Shown here one piece after another: positions 9,316 through 18,532 of a DNA stretch of 64,000 nucleotides. Both the position numbers and the translations under genes were made by a program. Origin of the DNA: Bartonella sp. HY328. Its GTDB lineage: Bacteria; Pseudomonadota; Alphaproteobacteria; Rhizobiales; Rhizobiaceae. Each line of letters opens with the position of its first letter. The first letter of the stretch is position 1. The notes under the pieces were generated by a model that had not been told where the DNA came from, searched no databases, and saw only the letters and a list, made by a program, of their open reading frames with translations. The stretch is from assembly GCF_025449335.1 (NCBI RefSeq), contig NZ_CP104883.1, positions 798,501 to 862,500 on the forward strand, written 5' to 3'.

Positions 9316-10287
9316 TCACTTTATAAGCTTTTGTTCCTTCAGATAGTTTAAATAAATTTCACCATCTTCATCAAAAATTTCATCACCTTCTAACATATAA
9401 GCGCGTAGCAAATAATCGGTTGCTTCATCCCTGCGGTTTAAATCATATAGGTTTGTACCTATTGAATAAAGGATATAGGGATTTAAATAGCCCTCCGCTG
9501 ACTGATAGCCGCGTTCAAAATAAGATAGCGCCTCCTGATAATCGCCTTTACTTTGATAGGCATCACCCAATGCAGCATAAAGCCATAGGCTTGCCGCCCA
9601 TTTTTGCTGCGGCTTTGGTAATAAATTCAATGCTTGCTGCCATGTTTTTATAGCTGCATCTATTTGCTTGTTATCAAATAACTCTTCCCCTTGCTCTGAT
9701 AGATTTTCTACTTCTTCATAAATATCATCAGGCAATTCGTCATCTTCCAGTTCATCAACCACTTCTGGAGTTTTAGCGCTTGATATTAAGCCATTTTCAA
9801 TAAGATAGGTTTTTATCACATTTTTATCCAAAACTGCCTTTTGCTTTTCGCCTTCATAATAAAGCATGAATTTATATTGATTTAAATCTTCACCTCTAAA
9901 AGCACCTTTGCCATATATTTCATAGGTGCGATGAAATGCTTGATAGGCTTTTTCATAATCCTCAAGCTTGAGATAGCCTTTACCTGCGGTACTCAAAACA
10001 GATAGCTCGGTTTTTTCTGGGGTGTGATACATTTTAAAAGCAATATCAATCCACTTGGCAAATTCTTCAGAATTACCGATATTGGCATATTTATTAGCCA
10101 TATTGATTGACATTATTTGCGGATACATCATCCACGTCTCTTTAGGCTCAGGAATAAGATCCCAAGCTTCAAGGCCATATTCTATGCTTAAAGCGATATT
10201 TCCACTACGCGCTAATTCCCCAGCTTTACTTAAAAAGTCAGTAACTTGCTGTTCAATTTCGACAGGGAGTTCTTGTATCACAGTCAT
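9316..10287 (-). CDS. Tetratricopeptide-repeat protein with duplicated module
   Basis: A 323-residue soluble, acidic helical protein of unknown function. TPR-like helices are clear in GDYQEALSYFERGYQ and DYEKAYQAFHRTYEIYG. The protein appears to be two copies of one module (about 1-155 and 190-323): each ends with a TPR helix pair followed by an acidic stretch and a Tyr/Leu helix (AFRGEDLNQYKFML and EIFDEDGEIYLNYL). The second of two adjacent ATGs is chosen because it lies six bases from AAAGGAG. No signal peptide. Similar small TPR proteins are sometimes found as immunity or accessory proteins beside polymorphic toxins, but nothing here proves that. Confidence 0.75.
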   Translation of the reverse strand: MTVIQELPVEIEQQVTDFLSKAGELARSGNIALSIEYGLEAWDLIPEPKETWMMYPQIMSINMANKYANIGNSEEFAKWIDIAFKMYHTPEKTELSVLSTAGKGYLKLEDYEKAYQAFHRTYEIYGKGAFRGEDLNQYKFMLYYEGEKQKAVLDKNVIKTYLIENGLISSAKTPEVVDELEDDELPDDIYEEVENLSEQGEELFDNKQIDAAIKTWQQALNLLPKPQQKWAASLWLYAALGDAYQSKGDYQEALSYFERGYQSAEGYLNPYILYSIGTNLYDLNRRDEATDYLLRAYMLEGDEIFDEDGEIYLNYLKEQKLIK

Positions 10288-10394
10288 CATTAACTCCTTT
10301 AAGTATAATGCGGTTTTCGATCAATTATATTGTGATTAAATAATCGCCAATCGCAAGTATTTTATTCATAAAGTGATAAGTTAACAAATAAGGT

Positions 10395-11534
10395 CTATTT
10401 TTCTACATTCCCTTGTAGGCTATTCAATTTTTCTTTTTTACTTTGTTCTATTTCAGCACGAACAGCATCAAGGATTTGCTTGCGCTTATGGGCTTGCAAT
10501 CGCGCTTTTCGTGTGCGGCTTTTATAAAAGCGTGCAATTGTGTTTTCGGTCATTTCAATATCGTTAACGCAATTACGCCAAGAAATTGGCACTTCACTGC
10601 GGATCGAGCGATCAGGCTTTGAAAAATCGGTATAATGTCCGCCTTCGCCGGAAAATACCCGACAATTATCAGCAACAGCTCGAATAGTGTCACTTAGCCA
10701 TTCTGGTGGTGGTTCTGCTTGTTTGCGCAGTGCATTGACAAGAGCTTCAGAAAATAACAATGTTACCGCATAAAGACGGATCGCCGCTTGGTCATAGCGC
10801 ACCGATAAAGCGGTAACTTGTTTTGATGCAATACGGCCACGCAATGTCCAGCGTGCACTATCGCGTGCGACATCAATAGCACCGGTTAACGCAACCAAAG
10901 CAATATGGGTGCGTGAACAGCTTTTTAATGCGCTTACGGCTGCCGCAACATTATTTTCATCTAATGCATTGGCAGCTAAGGTATAATTATTGGCAAGCTC
11001 TCGAAAAAAGCGTTCAACCGATGCGCGAAGGGCTTTAATTGGGTCGGGCGTAAAAAGCACTTGGCTAAATAATAAACCAATCCCAGTTCCAACCATCACA
11101 TCAATGACGCGCGTAAAACCTGCGACTTCCGCACCCATTGCGAGGACCATAACCGAAGAAACACCCGCTTGGATAATAATCGCAGGAACAACTGCATAGG
11201 CAGAACCAATAAGCAATCCCAAAAAGGCGACAATAGTAATGCGCAATTCAATTGCCATTGGCGGTAATAAAAGCGTCATTTCACCAACAAAAACGCCGGT
11301 TAGAACACCAATCAATACATAAATGGCTTGTTTGCCATGGTTGGTAAGCCCTGGTGCAATACAAATAAGTGCCGACATTGACGCAAAAATAGGATGAGAG
11401 TGCCCAAGCCAATGCTGTGAAATATACCAAGATATACCCGCAGCAATACCAGCAAGCGCAGCGTCTACCCAATTGGCGCGCGCCTGCGACCAAGCCAGCT
11501 TTAAACGGCGATTTAAATGTTCAAGTCCAATCAT
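10395..11534 (-). CDS. FUSC / aromatic-acid-exporter-family membrane protein
   Basis: A 379-residue inner-membrane protein. The first 160 residues contain about six hydrophobic segments (DAALAGIAAGISWYISQHWL onward), followed by a cytoplasmic helical domain and a basic tail, the arrangement of the FUSC/ArAE family linked to export of aromatic acids and other organic anions. An ATG 18 bases further upstream is possible, but the chosen start overlaps the stop of the upstream permease as ATGA, indicating translational coupling. The coupling to an anion permease suggests a joint role in organic-anion traffic; this is an inference. Confidence 0.78.
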   Translation of the reverse strand: MIGLEHLNRRLKLAWSQARANWVDAALAGIAAGISWYISQHWLGHSHPIFASMSALICIAPGLTNHGKQAIYVLIGVLTGVFVGEMTLLLPPMAIELRITIVAFLGLLIGSAYAVVPAIIIQAGVSSVMVLAMGAEVAGFTRVIDVMVGTGIGLLFSQVLFTPDPIKALRASVERFFRELANNYTLAANALDENNVAAAVSALKSCSRTHIALVALTGAIDVARDSARWTLRGRIASKQVTALSVRYDQAAIRLYAVTLLFSEALVNALRKQAEPPPEWLSDTIRAVADNCRVFSGEGGHYTDFSKPDRSIRSEVPISWRNCVNDIEMTENTIARFYKSRTRKARLQAHKRKQILDAVRAEIEQSKKEKLNSLQGNVEK

Positions 11535-13312
11535 TGTAATGGCCAAACCCACATTAGCATCGGTACTGAAATCAAGAGGATTAAAAATGACAATGGTAGC
11601 CCAAGGCGCGGATAATCACTAAATTTATATCCTCCTGGTGCCATAACCAACATATTGCATTGATGACCTATGGGGGTTAAAAAATCACACCCTGCACCAA
11701 TAGCAACTGCCATTAAAAAAGCCTCCGGCTTATAATGGAGTGACGTTGCAAAGCTTGATGCAATTGGTGCCATAACCATTACCGTTGCTGCATTATTCAA
11801 GAAAGGTGTCACCAACATGGCGGCAACCAAAATTAATGCAAGCGCACCAAAAGGTGGTAGCGAGGCTGCAGAATAAGAAAGCCAATCACCAATCAATTTG
11901 GTGCAGCCAGTGGTTTCCAGCGCTTGGCTAACTGGAATAAGGGCGGCAAGCATTATTAATATTTGCCCATCTAAGCTTTTATAAATATCGCGACCTGGAA
12001 TAACCCGAAAAACAACCATGGCGGTTGCCGCGGCAAAAAAAGTGATAGCAACTGGCACAAGCTGCAAAGCTGTAACCATAATTGCCAATAGTAAGATAAG
12101 TAATGGAATAAGCCCACGGCGCAAGCTACCAATATTAATATTACGCTTGGCAAGCGGCAAAACTTTTAAATCACGTAAAAGGCCGGGTAATAGGTGTTCT
12201 CGCCCTTGCAAGACAATAACATCACCAAGGCGAAAAGATATTTCACCAAGGCGGGCACGAATACGCTCGCGCTGGCGACTTACCGCAAGAAGATTGGCAT
12301 CATAGCGGTCAAATAGTGCAAGGCGCTTGGCGGAAATACCGATAAGCGGCGAATTATCCGTAATCACAGCCTCAATAACATCAAGTTCTTGTTTTTTATC
12401 GCCTTCTGGAATAGGCCGCCCCGTAGATAATGACAGTTTGCCGGTATTAATCAAAATATCAAGGGCTTTCGGACTGCCTTCAACGATGATAATGTCACTT
12501 TCAGCTAAGATCGTATCAGGAAGTGGCGCAATATTTTTTCCGCCCCTAATGATTTGTAACAACATCAAACTGCCCGTAACGGGACGCAAAACTTCAGAAA
12601 CGGTTTTACCAATATAGGGTGAGCCCGTTACAATTTCTGCTTCAGAAACATAATCACGAATTTCAATGGCTTCGCTATTTGGAACTTCGCTACGACCACG
12701 CACCGGTAAAATCCAATAAAAAAGCACAAGATAAATAAAGCCACCAAGTGCAATGGTTGCGCCAACAGGCGTAAAATCAAACATAGAAAATGACTGGCCA
12801 GTCATATTTTCACGAATACGCGAAACAACCACATTGGGCGACGTACCAATTTGTGTCATAAGGCCGCCCATCAAAGCGCCAAAAGACATTGGCATTAAAA
12901 ATATTGACGGTGATACGTTTGAGCGGCGCGCAAATTGGAAAGCTACCGGCAGCATAATTGCCAAAGCACCAATGTTTTTAACAAAAGCTGAAAGAATGGT
13001 TACAACAATGACCAAAAACGCCAATTGCATTCTTACAGATCCGGTATCATGCCAATAACGCTGAATGAGGTTTTCCATAATGCCGGATCGCGCAACACCA
13101 GCACTTACCAATAAAGCACTACCGACAATAATAACAATATCGTCACTAAACCCAGAAAAAGCACCATTTTCACCGCTGACAGGTACAATTCCAACTGCAA
13201 CAGCAATAAGTAATGTGCAAACTGCCACAACATCAAAACGAAATCGGTCGAGAATGAAAAAGAACATCATCAAACCGATAATTGAAAAGGCAAAAATTTG
13301 CTGATGCGTCAT
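11531..13312 (-). CDS. SLC13-family permease with two TrkA-C domains
   Basis: A 593-residue inner-membrane transporter of the divalent anion:Na+ symporter (ArsB/NhaD/SLC13) class, resembling E. coli YfbS in layout. Transmembrane segments fill residues 1-190 and 400-593. Two regulatory TrkA-C (RCK-C) domains lie between, at about 215-300 (around SEAEIVTGSPYIGKTVSEVL) and 305-390 (DNSPLIGISAKRLALFDRY), each with an IIVEGSP- or VIVLQGRE-like ending. The membrane halves contain GTSPNVVVSRIR and NNAATVMVMAPIA, the paired anion-binding loops of the family. Likely substrate is sulfate, a dicarboxylate or another anion. It is the first gene of a two-gene operon with the FUSC protein. Confidence 0.82.
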   Translation of the reverse strand: MTHQQIFAFSIIGLMMFFFILDRFRFDVVAVCTLLIAVAVGIVPVSGENGAFSGFSDDIVIIVGSALLVSAGVARSGIMENLIQRYWHDTGSVRMQLAFLVIVVTILSAFVKNIGALAIMLPVAFQFARRSNVSPSIFLMPMSFGALMGGLMTQIGTSPNVVVSRIRENMTGQSFSMFDFTPVGATIALGGFIYLVLFYWILPVRGRSEVPNSEAIEIRDYVSEAEIVTGSPYIGKTVSEVLRPVTGSLMLLQIIRGGKNIAPLPDTILAESDIIIVEGSPKALDILINTGKLSLSTGRPIPEGDKKQELDVIEAVITDNSPLIGISAKRLALFDRYDANLLAVSRQRERIRARLGEISFRLGDVIVLQGREHLLPGLLRDLKVLPLAKRNINIGSLRRGLIPLLILLLAIMVTALQLVPVAITFFAAATAMVVFRVIPGRDIYKSLDGQILIMLAALIPVSQALETTGCTKLIGDWLSYSAASLPPFGALALILVAAMLVTPFLNNAATVMVMAPIASSFATSLHYKPEAFLMAVAIGAGCDFLTPIGHQCNMLVMAPGGYKFSDYPRLGLPLSFLILLISVPMLMWVWPLQ

Positions 13313-13479
13313 GAGAGTTTATTCCTTTTGGCGTCAATCGCCCTTTATGGCAGTTATAAACTATTCAACGGTATTGAGTAGCCAAGTTTTATATTTAAGC
13401 GATCATAAAAATATGATTTGCACATATATTTTTTCTTTAAAAAAACATAATAAGCACCATTTTCGAAAAAGGGTTTTTC

Positions 13480-13769
13480 TGCACGATAAAGGTATAAATA
13501 ATTGGGTTTTAACTAAAATCCAGTGCCTCACTGCGATTGAAGAGCTTCGACAAAATAATATAGCTTTAAATAATATAGCCATATTGGGTGGTGATACTTA
13601 ATCGTAACAGCCGGATAAATCCAAATGGTGACAGTTGGTCGATCGATCACCAAGTTGGTGAAAATATCAAGAACATTTTGAGCGAAGCATAGATGCTGCG
13701 ATAAAATTTGTCTCTAACCCAATTTATGCAAAATATAGCTTTCTTCTTGTACCCAAACAATAAATATCA
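13480..13769 (+). pseudogene. Decayed Imm40-like immunity protein gene
   Basis: Three blocks in three frames together resemble an Imm40-type immunity protein of polymorphic toxin systems. The first frame reads GINNWVLTKIQ, then IEELRQNNIAL and IAILGGDT before a stop. After a frame change come NGDSWSIDHQVGENIKNIL, and after another SIDAAIKFV followed by YSFLLVPKQ and a stop. The family, as I remember it, has a W-x-Leu helix, an ILGGDV strand, a Trp segment and a closing Leu/Val/Pro strand in that order. At least two frameshifts break the gene. No toxin gene is adjacent. Family assignment rests on recall, not on a search. Confidence 0.45.
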
Positions 13770-13868
13770 AACAGGTTTTTAACAAGACATGGCCCAAGCT
13801 GTCATTATTTTTTAATTTTTTAATAATATCGGTAACTTTAATATATTTCTCACATTTGGTATTTATCC

Positions 13869-14243
13869 ATGTTTTCATTTAACAAGCCTAATCTTATTTT
13901 ACGCATCGAGGCATTATTTTTCTTAATCGCAGTGATATTTATCTATTGGAAAATGCAAGGTTCATGGCTGCTTTTTGCTATTTTATTTTTTGTACCCGAT
14001 ATTTCGATTATTGCTTATAAAGTTTCGCGTGGGATCGGCAGTACCATCTATAATCTATTTCATACCACAATTTTTGCGATTATATTGGTTGTCATTGGAT
14101 TAGCGGTAGATAATCAAAATTTATTATCCATCGGCTTAATATGGGCGGCTCATATCGAATTTGATCGCGTCCTTGGCTATGGTTTGAAATATCCAACAGG
14201 ATTTAACGATACACATTTGGGCAAAATTGGTGGTGTTAAATAA
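13869..14243 (+). CDS. DUF4260 family membrane protein
   Basis: A 124-residue protein with four hydrophobic segments (about residues 12-30, 35-50, 60-80 and 83-97) and the conserved end GYGLKYPTGFNDTHLGKIG that marks DUF4260. Function is unknown. It stands alone, pointing toward modC, with the decayed gene upstream. No clear ribosome binding site is visible, but the match to the family along its full length makes the gene credible. Confidence 0.8.
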   Translation: MFSFNKPNLILRIEALFFLIAVIFIYWKMQGSWLLFAILFFVPDISIIAYKVSRGIGSTIYNLFHTTIFAIILVVIGLAVDNQNLLSIGLIWAAHIEFDRVLGYGLKYPTGFNDTHLGKIGGVK

Positions 14244-14280
14244 TAGGGGATCAATAGCACGATAGCGGCACTAGTAGTAT

Positions 14281-15156
14281 TTATTCAGCCGCGTTGAACT
14301 TTAATTGATCACAGCACAGTTGAACCACATCACCTTTTTTAAAGCCTTGGGGCAAATTATCAATTTTTTGTTTGATAGTTTGCCCTAATATTTTAACGAT
14401 AACAAATCCATCTTCATCAGCAAGGCTTAAAATTTCACCTATCATTTCCAGCTTATTATGCAGCTTGTTTTGGCGATAATCCTTTAAATTTTTATCCGTG
14501 ACAATTTTTCCGGCATTTAATTCCACAATGCGATCAGCCATTGCAATAATATCTTGTTTGTCATGGCTAATCATAATGGTTGTCGTTTCAAATAAATCAT
14601 GTAAGCGGCGTATTTCACCTTGTAAAAATAAACGCATTTGTGGATCAAGCGCCGATAAAGGCTCGTCAAGCAATAAGAGTTTTGGTTTGCTGGCTAAGGC
14701 GCGAATAAGTGCAAGGCGTTGTTGTTGCCCACCTGATAATTGTGCTGGATACATGTTGGCCAAATTTTCCAAGCCCACTAAGGCTAGATAATCTAAGGCA
14801 ATTTTCTTTTTATGCTTTTCCTTAATGGCGTAATAAAGGTTTTTTTGTACGCTCATATTGGGAAACAAGGCATAGTCTTGAAAAACAAAGCCAATATGGC
14901 GATTTTGTACCCGCTTATTAATCTGCCGCTGACTTGAAAACCAAATATCATCTTGGGCGTCAATCTGGCCAATCTGCGGTTTATCCAAGCCGGCAATCAG
15001 CCGTAAAAGGCTGGTTTTTCCTGCTCCTGATGGCCCACATAAAGCAACAAATTGTCGCTCAAAAATGGCAATATCCACATTAAGGTCAAATGCGCCTTCG
15101 GCACCCATCAGCGGCTTGACTAGACTAATATCAATATATTTTTTAAAAGCGTTCAT
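14281..15156 (-). CDS. modC: Molybdate ABC transporter, ATP-binding protein
   Basis: A 291-residue ATPase that powers molybdate uptake by ModAB. Walker A is GPSGAGKTS at about residues 40-48, the Q-loop is VFQDYALFPNM, the signature is LSGGQQQR, Walker B is LLLLDEPLSALD and the switch histidine is in ISHDKQD. The C-terminal 70 residues look like a single, short TOBE/Mop-type domain; ModC proteins often exceed 350 residues, so this is a compact form. It is transcribed divergently from modA, about 65 bases away, instead of following modB. Specificity for molybdate is inferred from the neighbours. Confidence 0.85.
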   Translation of the reverse strand: MNAFKKYIDISLVKPLMGAEGAFDLNVDIAIFERQFVALCGPSGAGKTSLLRLIAGLDKPQIGQIDAQDDIWFSSQRQINKRVQNRHIGFVFQDYALFPNMSVQKNLYYAIKEKHKKKIALDYLALVGLENLANMYPAQLSGGQQQRLALIRALASKPKLLLLDEPLSALDPQMRLFLQGEIRRLHDLFETTTIMISHDKQDIIAMADRIVELNAGKIVTDKNLKDYRQNKLHNKLEMIGEILSLADEDGFVIVKILGQTIKQKIDNLPQGFKKGDVVQLCCDQLKFNAAE

Positions 15157-15164
15157 AGGTTTAA

Positions 15165-15193
15165 CTATACAACGATATTTGATGATGTTATAG
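15165..15193. promoter_or_regulatory. Inverted repeat between modC and modA
   Basis: CTATACAAC and GTTATAG form an imperfect dyad centred in the short divergent promoter region. The position would suit a shared operator for a molybdate-responsive repressor such as ModE, but the match to a Mo-box is loose, so only position and symmetry support it. Confidence 0.3.
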
Positions 15194-15221
15194 AGCTAAA
15201 ATACGAATGAAGGAAATTAAT

Positions 15222-15953
15222 ATGCGTAAATTTTTGACCTCTATTATTGCAATGACGACAATCATCGGCTTTGGCAGCGCTGCGCTTGCAGATAATGCCA
15301 TTATCGCTTCAGCCGGTGGCTTTCGCAAGCCAATAACTGAACTTGTAGCCCAATTTCAGCAGCAAAGTGGCATAAAATTGGACCAAGTTTATGGGCATAT
15401 GGGGCAGATTATTACGCAAGCATCGGAAAATAAAGATGTTGCATTGGCTTGTGGCGATGAAAGCGTATTAAAAGCCGCCAAGAATGTTGAGTTTTCAAAA
15501 ATGCTACCGCTTGGTGATGGCAAATTAGTTTTGGCTTTCCGCAAGGGGCTTAAAATTGAAGATACTAAGGATATTGTAGCAGCCGACATAACAAAAATTG
15601 GCGTTGCAGATCAAAAAAGTGCAATTTATGGTATGGCAGCACGTGAATTTTTACAAAACTCTAAGCTTGATAAGCAAGTAGATGATAAAATCCTGCCTGT
15701 TGCCAGTGTGCCACAAGTTACCAGCTATATTGTAAGCGGTGATGTTGATGTAGGTTTTATCAATGCTACCGATGCATTAGGCGCTGGTGATAAAATTGGC
15801 GGCTTTATTGAAGTTGACCAAAAGCTTTATACACCAATCAAGATAAGCTGCGCAGTAACCAAAGACCATGCAGAAACAAAGGCAGTTAAAGAGTTCTCGT
15901 CGTTTTTAAAAACTCAAGTTGCCCAATCTATTTTAAAACGATACGGGCTTTAA
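15222..15953 (+). CDS. modA: Molybdate ABC transporter, periplasmic binding protein
   Basis: A 243-residue solute-binding protein that captures molybdate in the periplasm. A Sec signal peptide covers about residues 1-23 (MRKFLTSIIAMTTIIGFG through ALAD). The mature part has the family pattern of ASAGGFRKPITELVAQF, GHMGQIITQA, GVADQKSAIYGMAAREFL and VGFINATDAL. The upstream in-frame ATG at 15207 is rejected because AAGGA lies seven bases from the ATG at 15222. The modB start follows four bases after the stop. Confidence 0.88.
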   Translation: MRKFLTSIIAMTTIIGFGSAALADNAIIASAGGFRKPITELVAQFQQQSGIKLDQVYGHMGQIITQASENKDVALACGDESVLKAAKNVEFSKMLPLGDGKLVLAFRKGLKIEDTKDIVAADITKIGVADQKSAIYGMAAREFLQNSKLDKQVDDKILPVASVPQVTSYIVSGDVDVGFINATDALGAGDKIGGFIEVDQKLYTPIKISCAVTKDHAETKAVKEFSSFLKTQVAQSILKRYGL

Positions 15954-15957
15954 GATA

Positions 15958-16659
15958 TTGCTACTTAATCTAATCAACGAAATTGCCGATCCAAGCGTCA
16001 TTCAATCGGTAATTTTAACCTTGCGCGTCGTTGTGGCCACTTTTTTTTGTCACCTTATTTTAGGGGCGCTCCTTGGCTGGGCATTAGCGCAAAAAAAGTG
16101 GTTTGGGCGCACATTGCTTGATATTATCATCACGCTCCCCCTTATTTTTCCGCCAATGGCTCTTGGTTTTTTTCTTCTTTTATTGCTGGGTCGCAATGGT
16201 TATATCGGCAAATTTTTAAACAATGTATTTTCTATCAATTTAATTTTTTCGATTGAAGCGGTGATCTTAGCTTCCGTCATTGCTGGTCTGCCATTGGTTG
16301 TAAAACCGGTTGAGGCTGCAATCCGAAATCTACCAAAAAGCCTATGCGAAGCATCCTACACGCTTGGACATGGCCGCTTGACCACATTTTTCTTGGTGAT
16401 TTTACCTAATATAAAAGGCGCATTTATCGCAGGCCTCATCCTTGCAACCGCCCGCGCTATGGGAGAAGTTGGCATTACCCTTATGCTTGGTGGTAATATT
16501 TTAGGCCGTACCAATACCATATCATTAGAAATTTATAACGCCGTTTTCAATACCGACTATGATCGCGCCTTGGCATTGTCGCTTCTACTTGCAGTTATTT
16601 CCATACTGATATTTATATTAATGCGCATTTTCACACGCAATGATTTGCAAAAACATTAA
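15958..16659 (+). CDS. modB: Molybdate ABC transporter, permease
   Basis: A 233-residue inner-membrane permease with five or six transmembrane segments and the EAA loop around EASYTLGHGRLTTFFLVILP, which docks to the ATPase. The sequence LPLIFPPMALGFFLLLLLG is typical of ModB. It begins four bases after modA with a TTG start codon; no in-frame ATG is available near the expected N-terminus, so TTG is preferred. Translation is probably coupled to modA. Confidence 0.87.
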   Translation: MLLNLINEIADPSVIQSVILTLRVVVATFFCHLILGALLGWALAQKKWFGRTLLDIIITLPLIFPPMALGFFLLLLLGRNGYIGKFLNNVFSINLIFSIEAVILASVIAGLPLVVKPVEAAIRNLPKSLCEASYTLGHGRLTTFFLVILPNIKGAFIAGLILATARAMGEVGITLMLGGNILGRTNTISLEIYNAVFNTDYDRALALSLLLAVISILIFILMRIFTRNDLQKH

Positions 16660-16684
16660 ATTTAATATTATGTTTCCCAATATT

Positions 16685-17533
16685 TTATAAGGCTTTATGA
16701 ATTGCTACTTTCACATCTTTTGGCGCTGCATAATAAGGCTGTGAGGTTACAAGAATGTCGGCTCCTGCCTGTGCAAAACTTTTCGCATTTTGCGCATTTA
16801 TGCCGCCAGCAGCAGAAAGCAGTGGCGGATTTTTAAAAGTTAAAAAGGCAGTTTTTAATTGAGCAATATCTTCAAGACTTACCTTATCCATCTGGATAAT
16901 ATCTGCGCCAGCTTTTGCAAATTCCAGTGCTTCGGCAACATTATTACTTTCAATGGCAATTTTACGCTCAGGTGCCGCATTGCGTAAGTTCATAATATAG
17001 TTTTCAAGGCTGATATCGGGCGCAAAAAGATTGCGATGTTCTGCAAAAATAAGAACGAAATCCGAAAGCCCTAAACGGTGGGGACTTGCTCCTGCGCTAT
17101 TAATGGCTTTCAATGCCGCTTTCTTAACGCCCGGCATATGTTTGCGCGTACAAGTTACATGACAATCTGAATTACCGGCTTTTGCTTCTTTAACGATATT
17201 TGCAGTTGCGCTGGCTATGCCAGATAAAATTTCCATAAAGGTTTGTGCTACCTTATAAACTTCGTGAATTGCGCCCGCTTTCCCCGTTCCGCTCAAAATG
17301 ACATCGCCAGCATTTAAAGCATCACCGCTTTTAAAAAACTGGGTTATATTAATATGTTTTAAATGAAATAAGCGCGCCGCTTCTTCAACACCGCATAACG
17401 TCATATCCGTTCGGGCGGTCATCGTAATTTCAGCATTAACTTTAGTTAAACCCAAACCATTGGTTGTAATATCGCCATAGGGACAATCATCATCAAGCAT
17501 GGATAAAAGCATATTATCATTTAGGCAAATCAT
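16685..17533 (-). CDS. modD: ModD, NadC-like pyrophosphorylase of molybdate loci
   Basis: A 282-residue homologue of quinolinate phosphoribosyltransferase (NadC) of the ModD subgroup often found with molybdate transport genes. Visible family segments are DCPYGDITTNGLGL at the N-terminus, the SGIASATANIV helix, VTCTRKHMPGVKKAALKAI and the barrel end LLSAAGGINAQNAKSFAQAG. The reaction of ModD is not established. It converges on modB with 25 bases between stops, so it is not in the same transcript; its presence strengthens the molybdate reading of the locus. Confidence 0.85.
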   Translation of the reverse strand: MICLNDNMLLSMLDDDCPYGDITTNGLGLTKVNAEITMTARTDMTLCGVEEAARLFHLKHINITQFFKSGDALNAGDVILSGTGKAGAIHEVYKVAQTFMEILSGIASATANIVKEAKAGNSDCHVTCTRKHMPGVKKAALKAINSAGASPHRLGLSDFVLIFAEHRNLFAPDISLENYIMNLRNAAPERKIAIESNNVAEALEFAKAGADIIQMDKVSLEDIAQLKTAFLTFKNPPLLSAAGGINAQNAKSFAQAGADILVTSQPYYAAPKDVKVAIHKAL

Positions 17534-17664
17534 TTTGGGCCTCTAATTATTGGCTATTAACGTATTTATACTGCAAATATTAATTACCGAAAAAGAAAAA
17601 CCATATCCATAGTTAGAGTATAAATCACCCCATCTTTTAACGGAGCATAACACTCTCCAGCTAT

Positions 17665-18180
17665 TTATCGCAAATTCAGGCAGTTTTTGTGGCGGACTAT
17701 TCCTTTGACGCCTTTAAGGCTATGGGGAATAAGCTCTAGCCCCAGTAATCGGTCAGGATTAACCGGCGCTGGCATATGAATATGTCCATTGGGTATTTTT
17801 TTAAATCCAAAACGGCCGTAATAGGGCTCATCACCAACTAATAGGATCGATCTAAATTCAGCAGCTCGCGCAGCTTCAATGGCAATGTTCATCAAATGTT
17901 TGCCGATGCCTGCACTTTTAAGTTTTGGAGAAATAACGATTGGCCCCAAGAGGAGACTTAAATCCTGCCCAATATAAATTGGTGTTTGCCTTATGGTGCC
18001 TACTACTTCATTATTTTTTAACGCAACAAAAGAAAGCGAACGATCATGCCCACCAGATTCGCGTATCAAGTGGGCTGCCCGCGTAAAACGCGATGGTCCA
18101 AAAGCCTCTTCATTCAAATTTTCGATGATAGCATTATGCGCGGCATCTTCCGCCGCATAGATTAACTCTACAAATGTCAT
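17665..18180 (-). CDS. GNAT N-acetyltransferase (YhbS-like)
   Basis: A 171-residue acetyl-CoA-dependent acetyltransferase. The acetyl-CoA loop is in LKSAGIGKHLMNIAIEAAR at about residues 87-105, preceded by the LLLGPIVISP strand and followed by ILLVGDEPYYGRFGFKK, the GNAT motif B pattern. The order and the YYGRFGF segment match YhbS-type proteins, whose acceptors are mostly unknown. Single gene; no strong ribosome binding site. Confidence 0.82.
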   Translation of the reverse strand: MTFVELIYAAEDAAHNAIIENLNEEAFGPSRFTRAAHLIRESGGHDRSLSFVALKNNEVVGTIRQTPIYIGQDLSLLLGPIVISPKLKSAGIGKHLMNIAIEAARAAEFRSILLVGDEPYYGRFGFKKIPNGHIHMPAPVNPDRLLGLELIPHSLKGVKGIVRHKNCLNLR

Positions 18181-18532
18181 TTAAAATTCCACTGATATAT
18201 TATGAACACAACAAAGCGATGCCCTTAGAGGCAAAATCAAATCATCGTCGGTTAAAGTTCATAAAATCAACCAAAGAATTTCCCAATGAAAGCTAGAGTA
18301 AATATTCAATACCACATTATTAGACAAAAAATTGAAAATAGCTATTAAAAAATAAAATTTATAAAAATTTTCAAATAATAAGACAGAACGAATATGTTGC
18401 AAGTATGACACAAAGAGCAATATCCAGCGATGATAACCTTAAGTTTTTGAATAATTTGATTTCAATCAATGAATTGGGGGCATAAAGGGTGCATTGATCA
18501 ATTATATTAGTTGCACTTTTACGGAGAGAAAA
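18181..18532. other. Divergent intergenic region upstream of ompW
   Basis: About 350 AT-rich bases between the GNAT gene and ompW, holding the promoters of both. GGAGAG at 18523-18528 is the ribosome binding site of ompW. I see no other feature. Confidence 0.45.

Noticed and set aside
13311..13601. Open frame of 96 codons treated as an intact gene
   Set aside because: Only its last 35 codons look like protein, and they continue in other frames; reported as a decayed gene instead.
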